Shown in pieces: positions 25,288-32,753 of a stretch of DNA of 64,000 nucleotides; position 1 is the stretch's first letter, and the number at the start of each line of letters is the position of its first letter. The stretch lies in the NCBI GenBank assembly GCA_965230045.1, contig OZ245940.1, forward strand, positions 2,728,001-2,792,000. Reading direction: 5' to 3'. The notes under the pieces are model-generated. The model worked only from the letters and a program-made list of their open reading frames with translations, was not told the DNA's origin and made no database searches. This DNA is from G963662905 sp965230045 (GTDB lineage Bacteria > Bacteroidota > Bacteroidia > Bacteroidales > WRLA01). A program made the translations under genes and the position numbers.

Positions 25288-26587
25288 TGTTGCTGTATTT
25301 CAGGATCATTGACTGAAAATCACTGCCGCGTTCTTCAAAGTTTTTGTAGCGGTCGTAACTTGCTGCAGCAGGGGAGAGAAGGCAGAGGGCGTCTTCCGGG
25401 CTTTTCGAAAAAATGTGTTGTACAATTTCGTCCAGGGTTTCAAGCCAATGAACAGAAATAGTTTCCGGTAAATTGCATTGAAAAAGCTGCATCATCCTTT
25501 TTCCGGCTTCGCCCATGTAATATATTTTCTTTACGCGGCTTTTGGGCAGGAAATCAGCAAGGATCTGGTAATTGATGCCACGGTCGAATCCGCCCAAAAT
25601 AAGGCTATGCGCATCGGGAAGGGCCTTCAGGGCAGCAATAGTCGCCTCAGGAACGGTTGAAATGGAATCGTTATAAAATTTTATCCCTTTATAGGTTCCA
25701 AGATATTCCAGGCGGTGTGCCAGTCCGCTAAAGCTTTTGATCGATTCTGTAATTTTTTTTGCATCAATATGGAGGAGGGAAGCAGCTTTTGCAGCGAAGA
25801 GCGCATTCAGGAAATTATGTTTGCCCGGGAGCTTCAGCTCGTCGGAGGTGAAAGCCGGAGCCGCATTTGCATTGGCGTTGATAATGTGTTGCAGGGCCGG
25901 AACATTTTTTATGTTTTTTAGTTCTTCGGGAAGCAAAAGATGATCCCGGGCATCCTGAAAGCGATAAATATTGCATTTTGCATCATGATAGGCTTTGGTG
26001 GAGCCGAAATAATCGAGATGCTCTTCAAATAAATTCAGCAAAATGGCAATATGCGGACTGTGCCGGCAAAGCTCAAGCTGATGTGCCGAAAGTTCATAAA
26101 CCACTATGCTGTTTTTTGCGACCAGCTCAATGCAATCAAAAATTGGTTTTCCGATATTTCCGGCGAGGATGCTATCCCGGCCGGCATCATGCAAAATGTG
26201 GTAGATCAGCGAGCTGGTGGTGCTTTTGCCTTTTGTACCTGTAATCCCGATGCATTGTTTGTGAAAGAATTGCATAAAAAGCGCGGTGAGGCTGCTTAAT
26301 TTTGATCCGAAAAGCTTTTTATGGTTTAAATCTAATTGCACCCCCGGCGATTTGATGATTAAATCATAGTTTTCAATGCCATTCAGGTAGTTTTTACCTG
26401 ATTGAATGCTGATCAAAGGATTGGTTTCCAGATACTCAAAAGTTCCCTGTTGTGCATCGGCAATGCAGATTTTTGTTTTGGGCAGATATTTTTGCAGGAG
26501 ATGCAAAGCGGATTTTCCTTCCCGGCCAAAGCCTAATATGGCAATACTTTTGTGCTGTCCGAGGTGTTTGATGAGTGCTTCAATCAT
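25274..26587 (-). CDS. murD: UDP-N-acetylmuramoyl-L-alanine--glutamate ligase (MurD, possibly L-Glu type)
   Basis: MurD adds glutamate to UDP-MurNAc-L-Ala in the cytoplasm. The 437 residues carry the N-terminal Rossmann domain (ILGFGREGKSALHLL), the P-loop GTKGKST at 117-123, the central ATPase domain and a C-terminal domain with ILGGFDRG and LLSPAAASYDRYKNFEERGSDF, the MurD hallmark. Its ATG overlaps the murL-like stop by 4 bp (ATGA-type coupling) and its own stop overlaps the next start by 14 bp. In Xanthomonas the partner of MurL is MurD2, which takes L-Glu and not D-Glu. The tight link to a murL-like gene suggests the same here, but substrate choice cannot be read from this sequence. It may also be the only MurD of the organism. 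Confidence 0.9.
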   Translation of the reverse strand: MIEALIKHLGQHKSIAILGFGREGKSALHLLQKYLPKTKICIADAQQGTFEYLETNPLISIQSGKNYLNGIENYDLIIKSPGVQLDLNHKKLFGSKLSSLTALFMQFFHKQCIGITGTKGKSTTSSLIYHILHDAGRDSILAGNIGKPIFDCIELVAKNSIVVYELSAHQLELCRHSPHIAILLNLFEEHLDYFGSTKAYHDAKCNIYRFQDARDHLLLPEELKNIKNVPALQHIINANANAAPAFTSDELKLPGKHNFLNALFAAKAASLLHIDAKKITESIKSFSGLAHRLEYLGTYKGIKFYNDSISTVPEATIAALKALPDAHSLILGGFDRGINYQILADFLPKSRVKKIYYMGEAGKRMMQLFQCNLPETISVHWLETLDEIVQHIFSKSPEDALCLLSPAAASYDRYKNFEERGSDFQSMILKYSNNEAK

Positions 26588-27963
26588 ACATTGAGTCCTT
26601 TGATGGCTTTTTTGATTGTTTTTTCATAATCATCCGTGAGATTATGCTCTTTATTAAATTCCTGCAAAAATATTTCAGGATTTTGAATTTCCGGAGATTT
26701 TATCCCTTGCAACAGTTTTCCTTTTTTGTTTCGCATTTTATTGATTGTACTGATGGTAGCCTGCACTTCGGAAATCGTCCCGACGCATTCAAAGGGTTTT
26801 TCATCATCCAGACCTGCAAGCTGCAAGAGGATTCCTTTGAGATTTGCGTCATCTTCAAGATTTTTTCCGAAAATCCGGATTAGATTTTCGTGATTAAGGA
26901 AAGGAGCCAGCATCAGCCAGGTGAAAAGGCATTTCGGGCAACTTCCGCACCAGCGGTTCTCTTTGCTGCCCACATTGCAGCTCCTGAAATCACTGTGATG
27001 CCAAACGAATCGACTGAAAATACCTGCAATCTGTATTTCGTTCAGAGGGCGCAACAGGCTGAAATAATTCGTGCTTACAGGCATAAAATCCCGGACATAA
27101 CTCCTGAAATCATTCTCAAATTCGATGCTTTTCGAGTACTGGTGGTTGATATTGGTGCCGGGAATTGTAGCTTCGTTGGCGCTGGCCTCGTTTGAAAGCG
27201 CTACATCCTGAATGCCACTCCAGGCTGATGCGAGCAAAGTGCTGAATGCCAGAAGGGATGAAAAAGGTGTATGCCCGTTCAGGTAGCCTTCGGCGTTCAG
27301 GTGCAGCATTTCCTTGTCGAGTGTACGGTAGAAAAATATGGCATCATCTTCAGGAATGCCTGCATTGCGAATGCTTGCCCGTATTGCTTGCGAGGGATTG
27401 ACCACAAAAGGCACGCACTTACGCCCTGATGCTTTCAGTAATTCTAGGCTTACAATGCTGTCTTTTCCTCCGCCTATTGGGATGATGGTGCTATCAGAGC
27501 TGTTGTTTTGGATGAAATTTTGCGGAGGAAGGTGCTCTCCGATACATTCGATTTTTAAAAATGAGCCAATGTCTGTTTTAATTGAGTTTATATGAAAGAA
27601 CTCACCTAAACCATTGTAATATAGTTTTTTCCAGAATGCAATCTGTTGGTCGGCCAGCATTTGATGGTGTATCATTACTTTAGGCGGACATGCTGTTTTC
27701 CAGTAGCTGATCAGCTCAACCATCCCGATTTGGAACGCCAGTTGTTCTAAAATGGAAAATTCGGGCAGTTTGTCAGCGGTTAAATGCTTGTTAAACGCTA
27801 TGCGCATCTCCGGATAAAAGTCCGGCCCGTTTTCCAGGCTAAAATGCTGCTTGATCTTGATTTCAGTTTTATCTATTTGAATATCAGTTGATAAAAAATG
27901 AAAGCAAGTATGTTTTTTTCTTAAACTTTCATAAAGGTACTGGTTCTGTTTATGCGGCATCAT
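26584..27963 (-). CDS. murL: MurL-like UDP-MurNAc-L-alanyl-L-glutamate epimerase
   Basis: The 459-residue protein looks like MurL, the ATP-dependent enzyme that inverts the terminal L-Glu of UDP-MurNAc-L-Ala-L-Glu to D-Glu. The N-terminal half has a beta-rich domain and then the block GMVELISYWKTACPPKV and WKKLYYNGLGEFF. The C-terminal half is an ATP-pyrophosphatase-type fold with GGGKDS at 164-169. Four Cys residues (C329, C339, C342, C345; CNVGSKENRWCGSCPKC) suggest a bound zinc. Length fits the family. The stop overlaps the murD start by 4 bp, strong positional support. The identification rests on memory of the family pattern and on context, not on a search. No promoter is obvious upstream; the divergent yqgE starts 120 bp away. 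Confidence 0.75.
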   Translation of the reverse strand: MMPHKQNQYLYESLRKKHTCFHFLSTDIQIDKTEIKIKQHFSLENGPDFYPEMRIAFNKHLTADKLPEFSILEQLAFQIGMVELISYWKTACPPKVMIHHQMLADQQIAFWKKLYYNGLGEFFHINSIKTDIGSFLKIECIGEHLPPQNFIQNNSSDSTIIPIGGGKDSIVSLELLKASGRKCVPFVVNPSQAIRASIRNAGIPEDDAIFFYRTLDKEMLHLNAEGYLNGHTPFSSLLAFSTLLASAWSGIQDVALSNEASANEATIPGTNINHQYSKSIEFENDFRSYVRDFMPVSTNYFSLLRPLNEIQIAGIFSRFVWHHSDFRSCNVGSKENRWCGSCPKCLFTWLMLAPFLNHENLIRIFGKNLEDDANLKGILLQLAGLDDEKPFECVGTISEVQATISTINKMRNKKGKLLQGIKSPEIQNPEIFLQEFNKEHNLTDDYEKTIKKAIKGLNV

Positions 27964-28050
27964 GAATTGGTATCATTTTTGGATATACAACTTCTGCACT
28001 AAATTATCGTTCTTTCTAAGGGCAATATCCCTTAAAAAGTTCCAAAAGTA

Positions 28051-28074
28051 TAAATTTGATTCAAAACATGGAGG
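28051..28074 (+). promoter_or_regulatory. -7 box and strong Shine-Dalgarno of yqgE
   Basis: TAAATTTG at 28051-28058 matches TAnnTTTG, and GGAGG at 28070-28074 sits 8 bp before the ATG. A strong Shine-Dalgarno is uncommon in Bacteroidota, which helps fix the start. Confidence 0.5.
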
Positions 28075-28082
28075 ATTAAGTC

Positions 28083-28673
28083 ATGCACGATATCAATAAT
28101 TACTTCAAAGTTGAGTATAATAATGTGGTACCCGAAGCCGGTAAGATACTGATTGCCGAGCCATTCCTGGGGGATTATTATTTTAAGCGTTCCATTGTTT
28201 TGCTTATAGAACATAACGATGAAGGATCCTTTGGCCTGGTTTTGACCAAGCCCCTGCATGTGCAGCTTAAAGAGATGCTGAATGATTTTCCGGCATTTCA
28301 AGCAGAAGTATATTTGGGTGGACCGGTAAAAACCGACAATTTATTCTACATACACACATTGGGCAATGAGCTGGAAGGAAGTAGCAAAATCATTGATGGT
28401 TTGTACTGGGGCGGAAATTTGGATCAGATAAAGGAATTAATTCTCCTGAACCGACTGAAACCACATAATATACGCTTTTACGCCGGTTATTCGGGTTGGT
28501 CGGAACTGCAACTGGAAGGAGAACTGAAGCGCGACAGCTGGCTGGTTTCAGACATGCAGAGCCCGGAAATTATGCACGCACCGCCTGCTGAACTATGGAA
28601 CAATGCCCTGCAACGATTAGGCGGCCGCTATGCCAACTGGACACGTTTCCCGGTTGATCCTTCACAAAATTAG
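28083..28673 (+). CDS. YqgE/AlgH family protein (DUF179)
   Basis: The 196 residues match the YqgE/AlgH family: GKILIAEPFLGDYYFKRSIVLLIEH near 20-45, GSFGLVLTKPL, VYLGGPV, LYWGGNLDQI and FYAGYSGWSELQLEGEL. The family is cytoplasmic, widespread and often encoded near yqgF; its molecular function is not established. The length is normal and the start is fixed by a good Shine-Dalgarno. The gene is divergent from murL-like and probably has its own transcript. Confidence 0.93.
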   Translation: MHDINNYFKVEYNNVVPEAGKILIAEPFLGDYYFKRSIVLLIEHNDEGSFGLVLTKPLHVQLKEMLNDFPAFQAEVYLGGPVKTDNLFYIHTLGNELEGSSKIIDGLYWGGNLDQIKELILLNRLKPHNIRFYAGYSGWSELQLEGELKRDSWLVSDMQSPEIMHAPPAELWNNALQRLGGRYANWTRFPVDPSQN

Positions 28674-28726
28674 AACCTTATATGAATTTATTTGCCAATC
28701 CCGACTGAGCGATTGCTGTTTTTTCC

Positions 28727-28861
28727 TAATTTTGTCGCCGTAAAAACAATTTATGCGTAATTCATTTTCCAGTCCGTTAGTGGATCGGGTGTAACAGATA
28801 GCCAATAAGCCAGGCTATCATCCTTTCAAAACTTCCCGGGAGTTCTTCCGGGGCATTTTTT
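28727..28861 (+). ncRNA. Candidate small RNA or attenuated leader before the GNAT gene
   Basis: A TAATTTTG -7 box at 28727-28734 would start transcription near 28740. The about 120 nt that follow have no convincing frame, but hold a perfect 7-bp hairpin (28797-28803 with 28813-28819) and a terminator-like stem CCCGG/CCGGG (28835-28839 with 28848-28852) followed by a T-rich run from 28856. The GNAT gene starts 73 bp further on. It could be an independent sRNA or a leader that ends most transcription before the gene. I do not recognise a known Rfam class. Confidence 0.4.
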
Positions 28862-28933
28862 ATTTTATTATTTTAACAGACCAATGAGGTCATTATAACT
28901 GTTCCAAAGGATTGGAGCGAAAATGAGTTTACA

Positions 28934-29545
28934 ATGGAAATTTCAATAAGACAAACAAATAAAACAGAGTTTTTCCAAACCGAAAACCTTACACGAGAAA
29001 CATTCTGGAACCTTTATGAATCAGGCTGCACGGTACACCTTGTTTTGCATCAATTGCGCAAAAGCAGCGATTATATTCCCGAACTCGATCTGGTTGCCTT
29101 ATATGATGGGCAAATTATCGGGCATATTATTGCCACAAAGGCTTATGTTGAAGATAATGATCAGAATAAAAGTGAAGTGCTTTGTATCGGGCCTTTAGGT
29201 ATTGAAGGACAAATGCAAGGCAAAGGATTGGGCCACCAACTCATGAAATACTGCATCAGCAAGGCTACGGCTATGAATTACAAAGCCATCATGCTATTCG
29301 GTAACCCGGCCTATTATCATCGATTTGGCTATCTCGATGCCCAAAACTACAGGATAAGTACCCGCGATGGTAAAAACTTCCCGGCTTTTATGGCTTTGGA
29401 GCTAAGGCCAGCAGCACTTAAGGGAATTCAAGGCCGCTTTCTCGACAGTGAAGCCTTTATTACGAGCGAAAAAGATTTGAATGAATTTGAAAAGCTTTTT
29501 GCTCCAAAAGAAAAAGGTGAAGCTAAGGTTAAAATAAGTATATAG
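28934..29545 (+). CDS. GNAT family N-acetyltransferase
   Basis: The 203 residues show the GNAT acetyl-CoA fold: an initial IRQTNKTEFFQTENLTRETFWNLYE segment, GHIIATKAY, then LGPLGIEGQMQGKGLGHQLMKYCI (the Q/R-x-x-G-x-G/A acetyl-CoA loop) and the late IMLFGNPAYYHRFGYLDA typical of YjaB/YhbS-like members. The acceptor is unknown; the NPAYYHRFGF block is shared with small-molecule acetyltransferases. It follows the candidate leader and ends before a hairpin at 29557-29587. Confidence 0.9.
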   Translation: MEISIRQTNKTEFFQTENLTRETFWNLYESGCTVHLVLHQLRKSSDYIPELDLVALYDGQIIGHIIATKAYVEDNDQNKSEVLCIGPLGIEGQMQGKGLGHQLMKYCISKATAMNYKAIMLFGNPAYYHRFGYLDAQNYRISTRDGKNFPAFMALELRPAALKGIQGRFLDSEAFITSEKDLNEFEKLFAPKEKGEAKVKISI

Positions 29546-29556
29546 TTCATAATCAA

Positions 29557-29587
29557 GCACACAGCTACCGAAATCAAAGCTGTGTGC
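29557..29587 (+). terminator. Perfect 10-bp hairpin after the GNAT gene
   Basis: The arms GCACACAGCT (29557-29566) and AGCTGTGTGC (29578-29587) are perfectly complementary. Only a short TT follows, so termination would be weak. A possible GTG start of rsgA at 29582 would lie inside the stem, which supports the later ATG. Confidence 0.55.
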
Positions 29588-29602
29588 TTAAACTTCTACA
29601 CA

Positions 29603-30670
29603 ATGAAACTAGAAAATTTAGGATATACCACAGATTTAGAGAGATTAAGGATTGAAAACAACCTTCAGGAATTTGAAATGGGACGCATTATAGCAGAGCA
29701 TAAAGAACGCTACGAGGTGATGACCGAAAACGGATTGCTGGAAGCTGAAATCACCGGAAATTTGCGCTATTCGGCAGCGAGCCGCGCGGATTTTCCGGCA
29801 GTCGGCGATTGGGCAGCTCTTATAATGTATGATGCCTCATCGGCAATAATTCATCAATTGCTCCCGCGCAAAACGCTTTTGTCGCGCAAGGCCGTGGGCC
29901 AAAAAGGGGAGAAGCAAATTATTGCTGCCAATATTGACTATGCTTTTATTGTTCAGGCTGTTGACAGGGATTTTAATATCAATCGACTGGAACGCTACCT
30001 CACAATTTGCTATACTTCGGCTGTTGAACCCATCATCATCCTCTCCAAAACGGATTTAATCGATGAAGAAAGCTTGTTGCAAATTGAAACAAAGCTTAAG
30101 GACAGGCTTCCTGCTGTGCCGTATTTGGCGATAAGCAGCGAAAGGGAAGATGGTTACAATCAGTTGCAGGAATACCTGGAAAAAGCGAAAACTTATTGTT
30201 TGCTGGGTTCTTCCGGAGTTGGAAAATCAACATTGGTAAACCGGCTTTCGGGAAAAGACTTCATGAAAACAGGCGAAATAAGCCAAAGTACCCAGCGGGG
30301 AAAACATGTGACAAGCCACAGGGAACTCATTGTGCTCGAAAATGGAGCGATTTTAATTGACAATCCGGGTATGCGCGAGCTGGGCATTGCCGATGCTTCC
30401 GAAGGCTTGGAAAAAACTTTTGAGCAGATTCATCAATTGGCGGAAAACTGCCGTTATAAAGATTGCCGCCATATTTCAGAAACAGGCTGTGCTGTACTTG
30501 AGGCATTGGAGCAAGGAGAAATCGATGATAAATCTTACGAAAACTTTCAAAGGATGGAACGCGAAAAGGATTTCTATGAAGCCAGTAATGTGGAAAAGCG
30601 CAGACGCGATAAGGATTTTGGGAAGATGTTTAAGAATTTCAAGAAAGATATCAAGAAACTGAAGGGGTAA
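29603..30670 (+). CDS. rsgA: Ribosome small-subunit-dependent GTPase A
   Basis: RsgA is a circularly permuted GTPase that helps mature the 30S subunit. Starting at the ATG 29603 (MKLENLGY) gives 355 residues; a longer GTG start falls inside a hairpin. After an OB-fold N-terminal part the G motifs come in permuted order: G4 (ILSKTDLID) first, then G1 GSSGVGKST, and G3 DNPGMRE. A zinc knuckle with Cys-x-x-x-x-Cys-x-His and a final Cys (CRYKDCRHISETGC) follows, then a basic C-terminal tail. The length is typical. Confidence 0.95.
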   Translation: MKLENLGYTTDLERLRIENNLQEFEMGRIIAEHKERYEVMTENGLLEAEITGNLRYSAASRADFPAVGDWAALIMYDASSAIIHQLLPRKTLLSRKAVGQKGEKQIIAANIDYAFIVQAVDRDFNINRLERYLTICYTSAVEPIIILSKTDLIDEESLLQIETKLKDRLPAVPYLAISSEREDGYNQLQEYLEKAKTYCLLGSSGVGKSTLVNRLSGKDFMKTGEISQSTQRGKHVTSHRELIVLENGAILIDNPGMRELGIADASEGLEKTFEQIHQLAENCRYKDCRHISETGCAVLEALEQGEIDDKSYENFQRMEREKDFYEASNVEKRRRDKDFGKMFKNFKKDIKKLKG

Positions 30671-30710
30671 TTGACCTGATATTTTTTGAGTAAAACTTTG
30701 TAGAAAATGT

Positions 30711-30718
30711 TAACTTTG
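30711..30718 (+). promoter_or_regulatory. -7 box directly before the MNT start
   Basis: TAACTTTG matches TAnnTTTG. Its last base lies 4 bp before the ATG at 30723, so the mRNA would be leaderless or nearly so. Confidence 0.5.
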
Positions 30719-30722
30719 TGCT

Positions 30723-31040
30723 ATGGAGGCAAAAAATGATTTATTGCAGAAAATTCGGACGGTAGTTCATAGTAAATTCCCTGATGCAAAATTGATTCTG
30801 TATGGATCCCGTGCTAAAGGTAATGCCCGGCCCGATTCGGATTGGGACATATTGGTTTTGCTAAATGAGGATAAAATAACTCCTGATATTGAAGAATCAG
30901 TAACCTATCCATTATATGATCTTGAGTATGAATTAGGTGAAGTGATCAGCCCAATGGTTTATAGCTTAAGTGATTGGAATTCAAAGTATCATGTGACTTC
31001 TTTTTACAAAAACGTAATGTCGGAGGGAGTGAGAATATGA
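30723..31040 (+). CDS. MNT-domain nucleotidyltransferase (HEPN/MNT pair)
   Basis: This 105-residue protein has the minimal nucleotidyltransferase motif: LYGSRAKGNARPDSDWDILVLL, which is G-S-x10-D-x-D with both Asp present. It lies just upstream of a HEPN gene and overlaps it by 4 bp (ATGA). In such pairs the MNT protein is the antitoxin; it AMPylates or otherwise neutralises the HEPN RNase. The strong -7 box four bases before the ATG implies a leaderless transcript. An adenylyltransferase role is known for some family members; for this one it is inference. Confidence 0.85.
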   Translation: MEAKNDLLQKIRTVVHSKFPDAKLILYGSRAKGNARPDSDWDILVLLNEDKITPDIEESVTYPLYDLEYELGEVISPMVYSLSDWNSKYHVTSFYKNVMSEGVRI

Positions 31041-31429
31041 GTGAATTCAGTTATAAGGACTATGCTAATTATCGGATTGAACGTGCCATGGAAACAATTG
31101 CTGAAATTGAGAAGCATATTGAGAATAAATTCTGGAATACAGCAATTAATAGGATGTATTATGCTTGCTTTTATGCAGTAAGTGCTTTGCTAATAAAAAA
31201 TGGTATTTCGGCATCAAGTCATTCGGGGATTCGATTGCAATTTGGAAAGAATTTTATTAAAACAGGACTCATTGATAAAACACATGCGAAAACTTATTCT
31301 GATTTGTTTGAAAAAAGGCATAAAGGGGATTATAACGATTTCTTTGATTATGACGAAGAAACCGTAAATAGATTATATCCGAAAGCAATTGCTCTTATTG
31401 AAGTAATTAAACAAGCCTTGTGCAATTAA
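31037..31429 (+). CDS. HEPN-domain protein, likely toxin of a HEPN/MNT pair
   Basis: Starting at ATG 31037 gives 130 residues; the upstream TTG extension overlaps MNT and is unlikely. The all-helical domain has the segments AEIEKHIENKFWNTAINRMYYACFYAVSALLI and LFEKRHKGDYNDFFDYD, typical of HEPN proteins paired with MNT (PF05168-type). RKH-containing EKRHKGDY could serve as the RNase R-x4-6-H site; whether it is active cannot be judged. It is translationally coupled to the MNT gene (4-bp overlap). The pair is probably a type VII-like toxin-antitoxin unit. Confidence 0.82.
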   Translation: MSEFSYKDYANYRIERAMETIAEIEKHIENKFWNTAINRMYYACFYAVSALLIKNGISASSHSGIRLQFGKNFIKTGLIDKTHAKTYSDLFEKRHKGDYNDFFDYDEETVNRLYPKAIALIEVIKQALCN

Positions 31430-31450
31430 TTGAGTCTTAAATATTTTGCT

Positions 31451-32017
31451 TCACTCCACAACAATCCCATATTTATCCAGCAATCCCACCACATCAGGTA
31501 GTGAGAAACGTGCTCCTTTAATATTATTGTTTTCCGGGTCGATGCTGTAATGGATGGATTCCAGCAGGTCGGCTTTGGAAAGCTTTGTCTGATCAAAAAC
31601 GGCATCATGCAGATCGCAGGCTCTTATTGTGGCCTTGCTTAAATCGCATTGAGCAAAATCAACTTCTATGAGCTTGCAGTTTATAAATGAAGTTCCACTC
31701 AGTTTCATTTTATAAAACGAAGAATGTGATAACTGACAATTTTCGAAGCAGAATGAAAGAGCAAAATCGCGACAATCCTCAAAACGGAGACCGAGCATTT
31801 TGCAGTCTTTGAATTCAATATCCTGTAAAGCAGTGCCCAACAGCTTTGCATTGCTGAAGTCGCACTGTAAGAAGCTGCATTCCGTAAAGCGGATTTCGGA
31901 CAGGTCAACCTCTGCAAAATTGCAGTTTACGAATGCACAGACTTCAAATTCAGTTGCCGGCAAATTATTGGTGCGGAAATCAGTATTTTCAAAATTTTGT
32001 TCTTCGATATAACTCAT
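31451..32017 (-). CDS. Pentapeptide repeat protein
   Basis: The 188 residues are mostly repeats of the A(D/N)LxF kind with Cys and Phe at the centre positions (FVNCNFAEVDLSEIRFTECSF, CDFSNAKLLGTALQ, VDFAQCDLSKATIRACDLHDAVFDQTKLSKADLL). Such repeats form a right-handed quadrilateral beta-helix. Some members protect DNA gyrase from quinolones; others have no known role. Nothing here points to gyrase protection specifically. The gene is convergent with the HEPN gene and follows the hairpin repeat after the B3/B4 gene. Confidence 0.88.
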   Translation of the reverse strand: MSYIEEQNFENTDFRTNNLPATEFEVCAFVNCNFAEVDLSEIRFTECSFLQCDFSNAKLLGTALQDIEFKDCKMLGLRFEDCRDFALSFCFENCQLSHSSFYKMKLSGTSFINCKLIEVDFAQCDLSKATIRACDLHDAVFDQTKLSKADLLESIHYSIDPENNNIKGARFSLPDVVGLLDKYGIVVE

Positions 32018-32031
32018 TGCATGTTCATGTT

Positions 32032-32080
32032 ACTCATCGGATGATTCACTCATCGGATGACTCAAAGTCATCCGATGAGT
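32032..32080. repeat. 33-nt perfect hairpin, copy 2, with an extra half-arm
   Basis: Positions 32048-32080 are identical to 18794-18826. In front, 32032-32047 is a further left arm (ACTCATCGGATGATTC) with one change. The hairpin begins 3 bp past the stop of the B3/B4 gene. Confidence 0.85.
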
Positions 32081-32083
32081 AGA

Positions 32084-32752
32084 TTAAATATTTCTGATTT
32101 CAATCGATATATTATTCCCCCCGGCAAATTCTTCCAATAAAGAGGAGGAGCGATCCAGAAAATGCTGCAGGCATTCATCTGCACCAAAATCAAAGAAAAC
32201 CATCAACATTACTTTGCAGTTTTCTGTGATGCTGGTTCGTTCGGAATCACTCGTAGGGCAGCCAAAAGCAGATACATCATCCGAAAGCAGTGGCATGTTC
32301 CCGATATTAAGCTTTCCGCGTCCCAGTCCGAAATACTCTTCATTTGCTTTCCCTTTACGGAAACAAATGTTTCCCTGGATTTTATCCAGATCATATCCGC
32401 CGATACTGAAACCACTTTCAATAGAAATGATATTGATGATTTCTACTGCATTGTTGATGGTGTAAAGCCCGCGTTCTTTGGTAATGCGCCGGTGCAATGA
32501 ATCAGCCGAAGGGCGGTAACGGTTGGCATCTTTACCGAGCGTTTTGTAGGCGGCACGCGCCTGATTAATGGTTTCAATTTCACGAATAGCCGGAAAATCA
32601 GCTCGGGCTTCGCTTTCAATACACTGATCCAGTGCTTTTAATAATGCATCGCCGGATGCTTCAACTATTACGTTGGCTTGCAGCAAACCCAGGCGCATTT
32701 GAGGCAATACATTTATGATTTCAGGATCGGTTTGGATATCAATCTTGCTCAT
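32084..32752 (-). CDS. B3/B4 (PheT-like) domain protein
   Basis: This 222-residue protein resembles the free-standing B3/B4 domain known from the phenylalanyl-tRNA synthetase beta chain: AAYKTLGKDANRYRPSADSLHRRITKERGLYTINNAVEIINIISIESGFSIGGYDLDKI is the core block, followed by LGRGKLNIGNMPLLSD. Such proteins may edit tRNA or bind nucleic acid, but their function as separate genes is not settled. It starts 1 bp after the GH13 stop, so the two are translationally coupled, although their functions look unrelated. The same perfect hairpin as near 18800 follows its stop. Confidence 0.85.
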   Translation of the reverse strand: MSKIDIQTDPEIINVLPQMRLGLLQANVIVEASGDALLKALDQCIESEARADFPAIREIETINQARAAYKTLGKDANRYRPSADSLHRRITKERGLYTINNAVEIINIISIESGFSIGGYDLDKIQGNICFRKGKANEEYFGLGRGKLNIGNMPLLSDDVSAFGCPTSDSERTSITENCKVMLMVFFDFGADECLQHFLDRSSSLLEEFAGGNNISIEIRNI

Positions 32753-32753
32753 A

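Noticed and set aside
28740..28861. Candidate small RNA considered as SRP RNA, 6S RNA or tmRNA
   Set aside because: The conserved GGTCAGG...GGAAG SRP core, tmRNA ends and 6S open-loop pattern are not seen.
32084..32752. Calling the B3/B4 protein a phenylalanyl-tRNA synthetase subunit
   Set aside because: It is only 222 residues with the B3/B4 domain alone, without the catalytic-like core of PheT.
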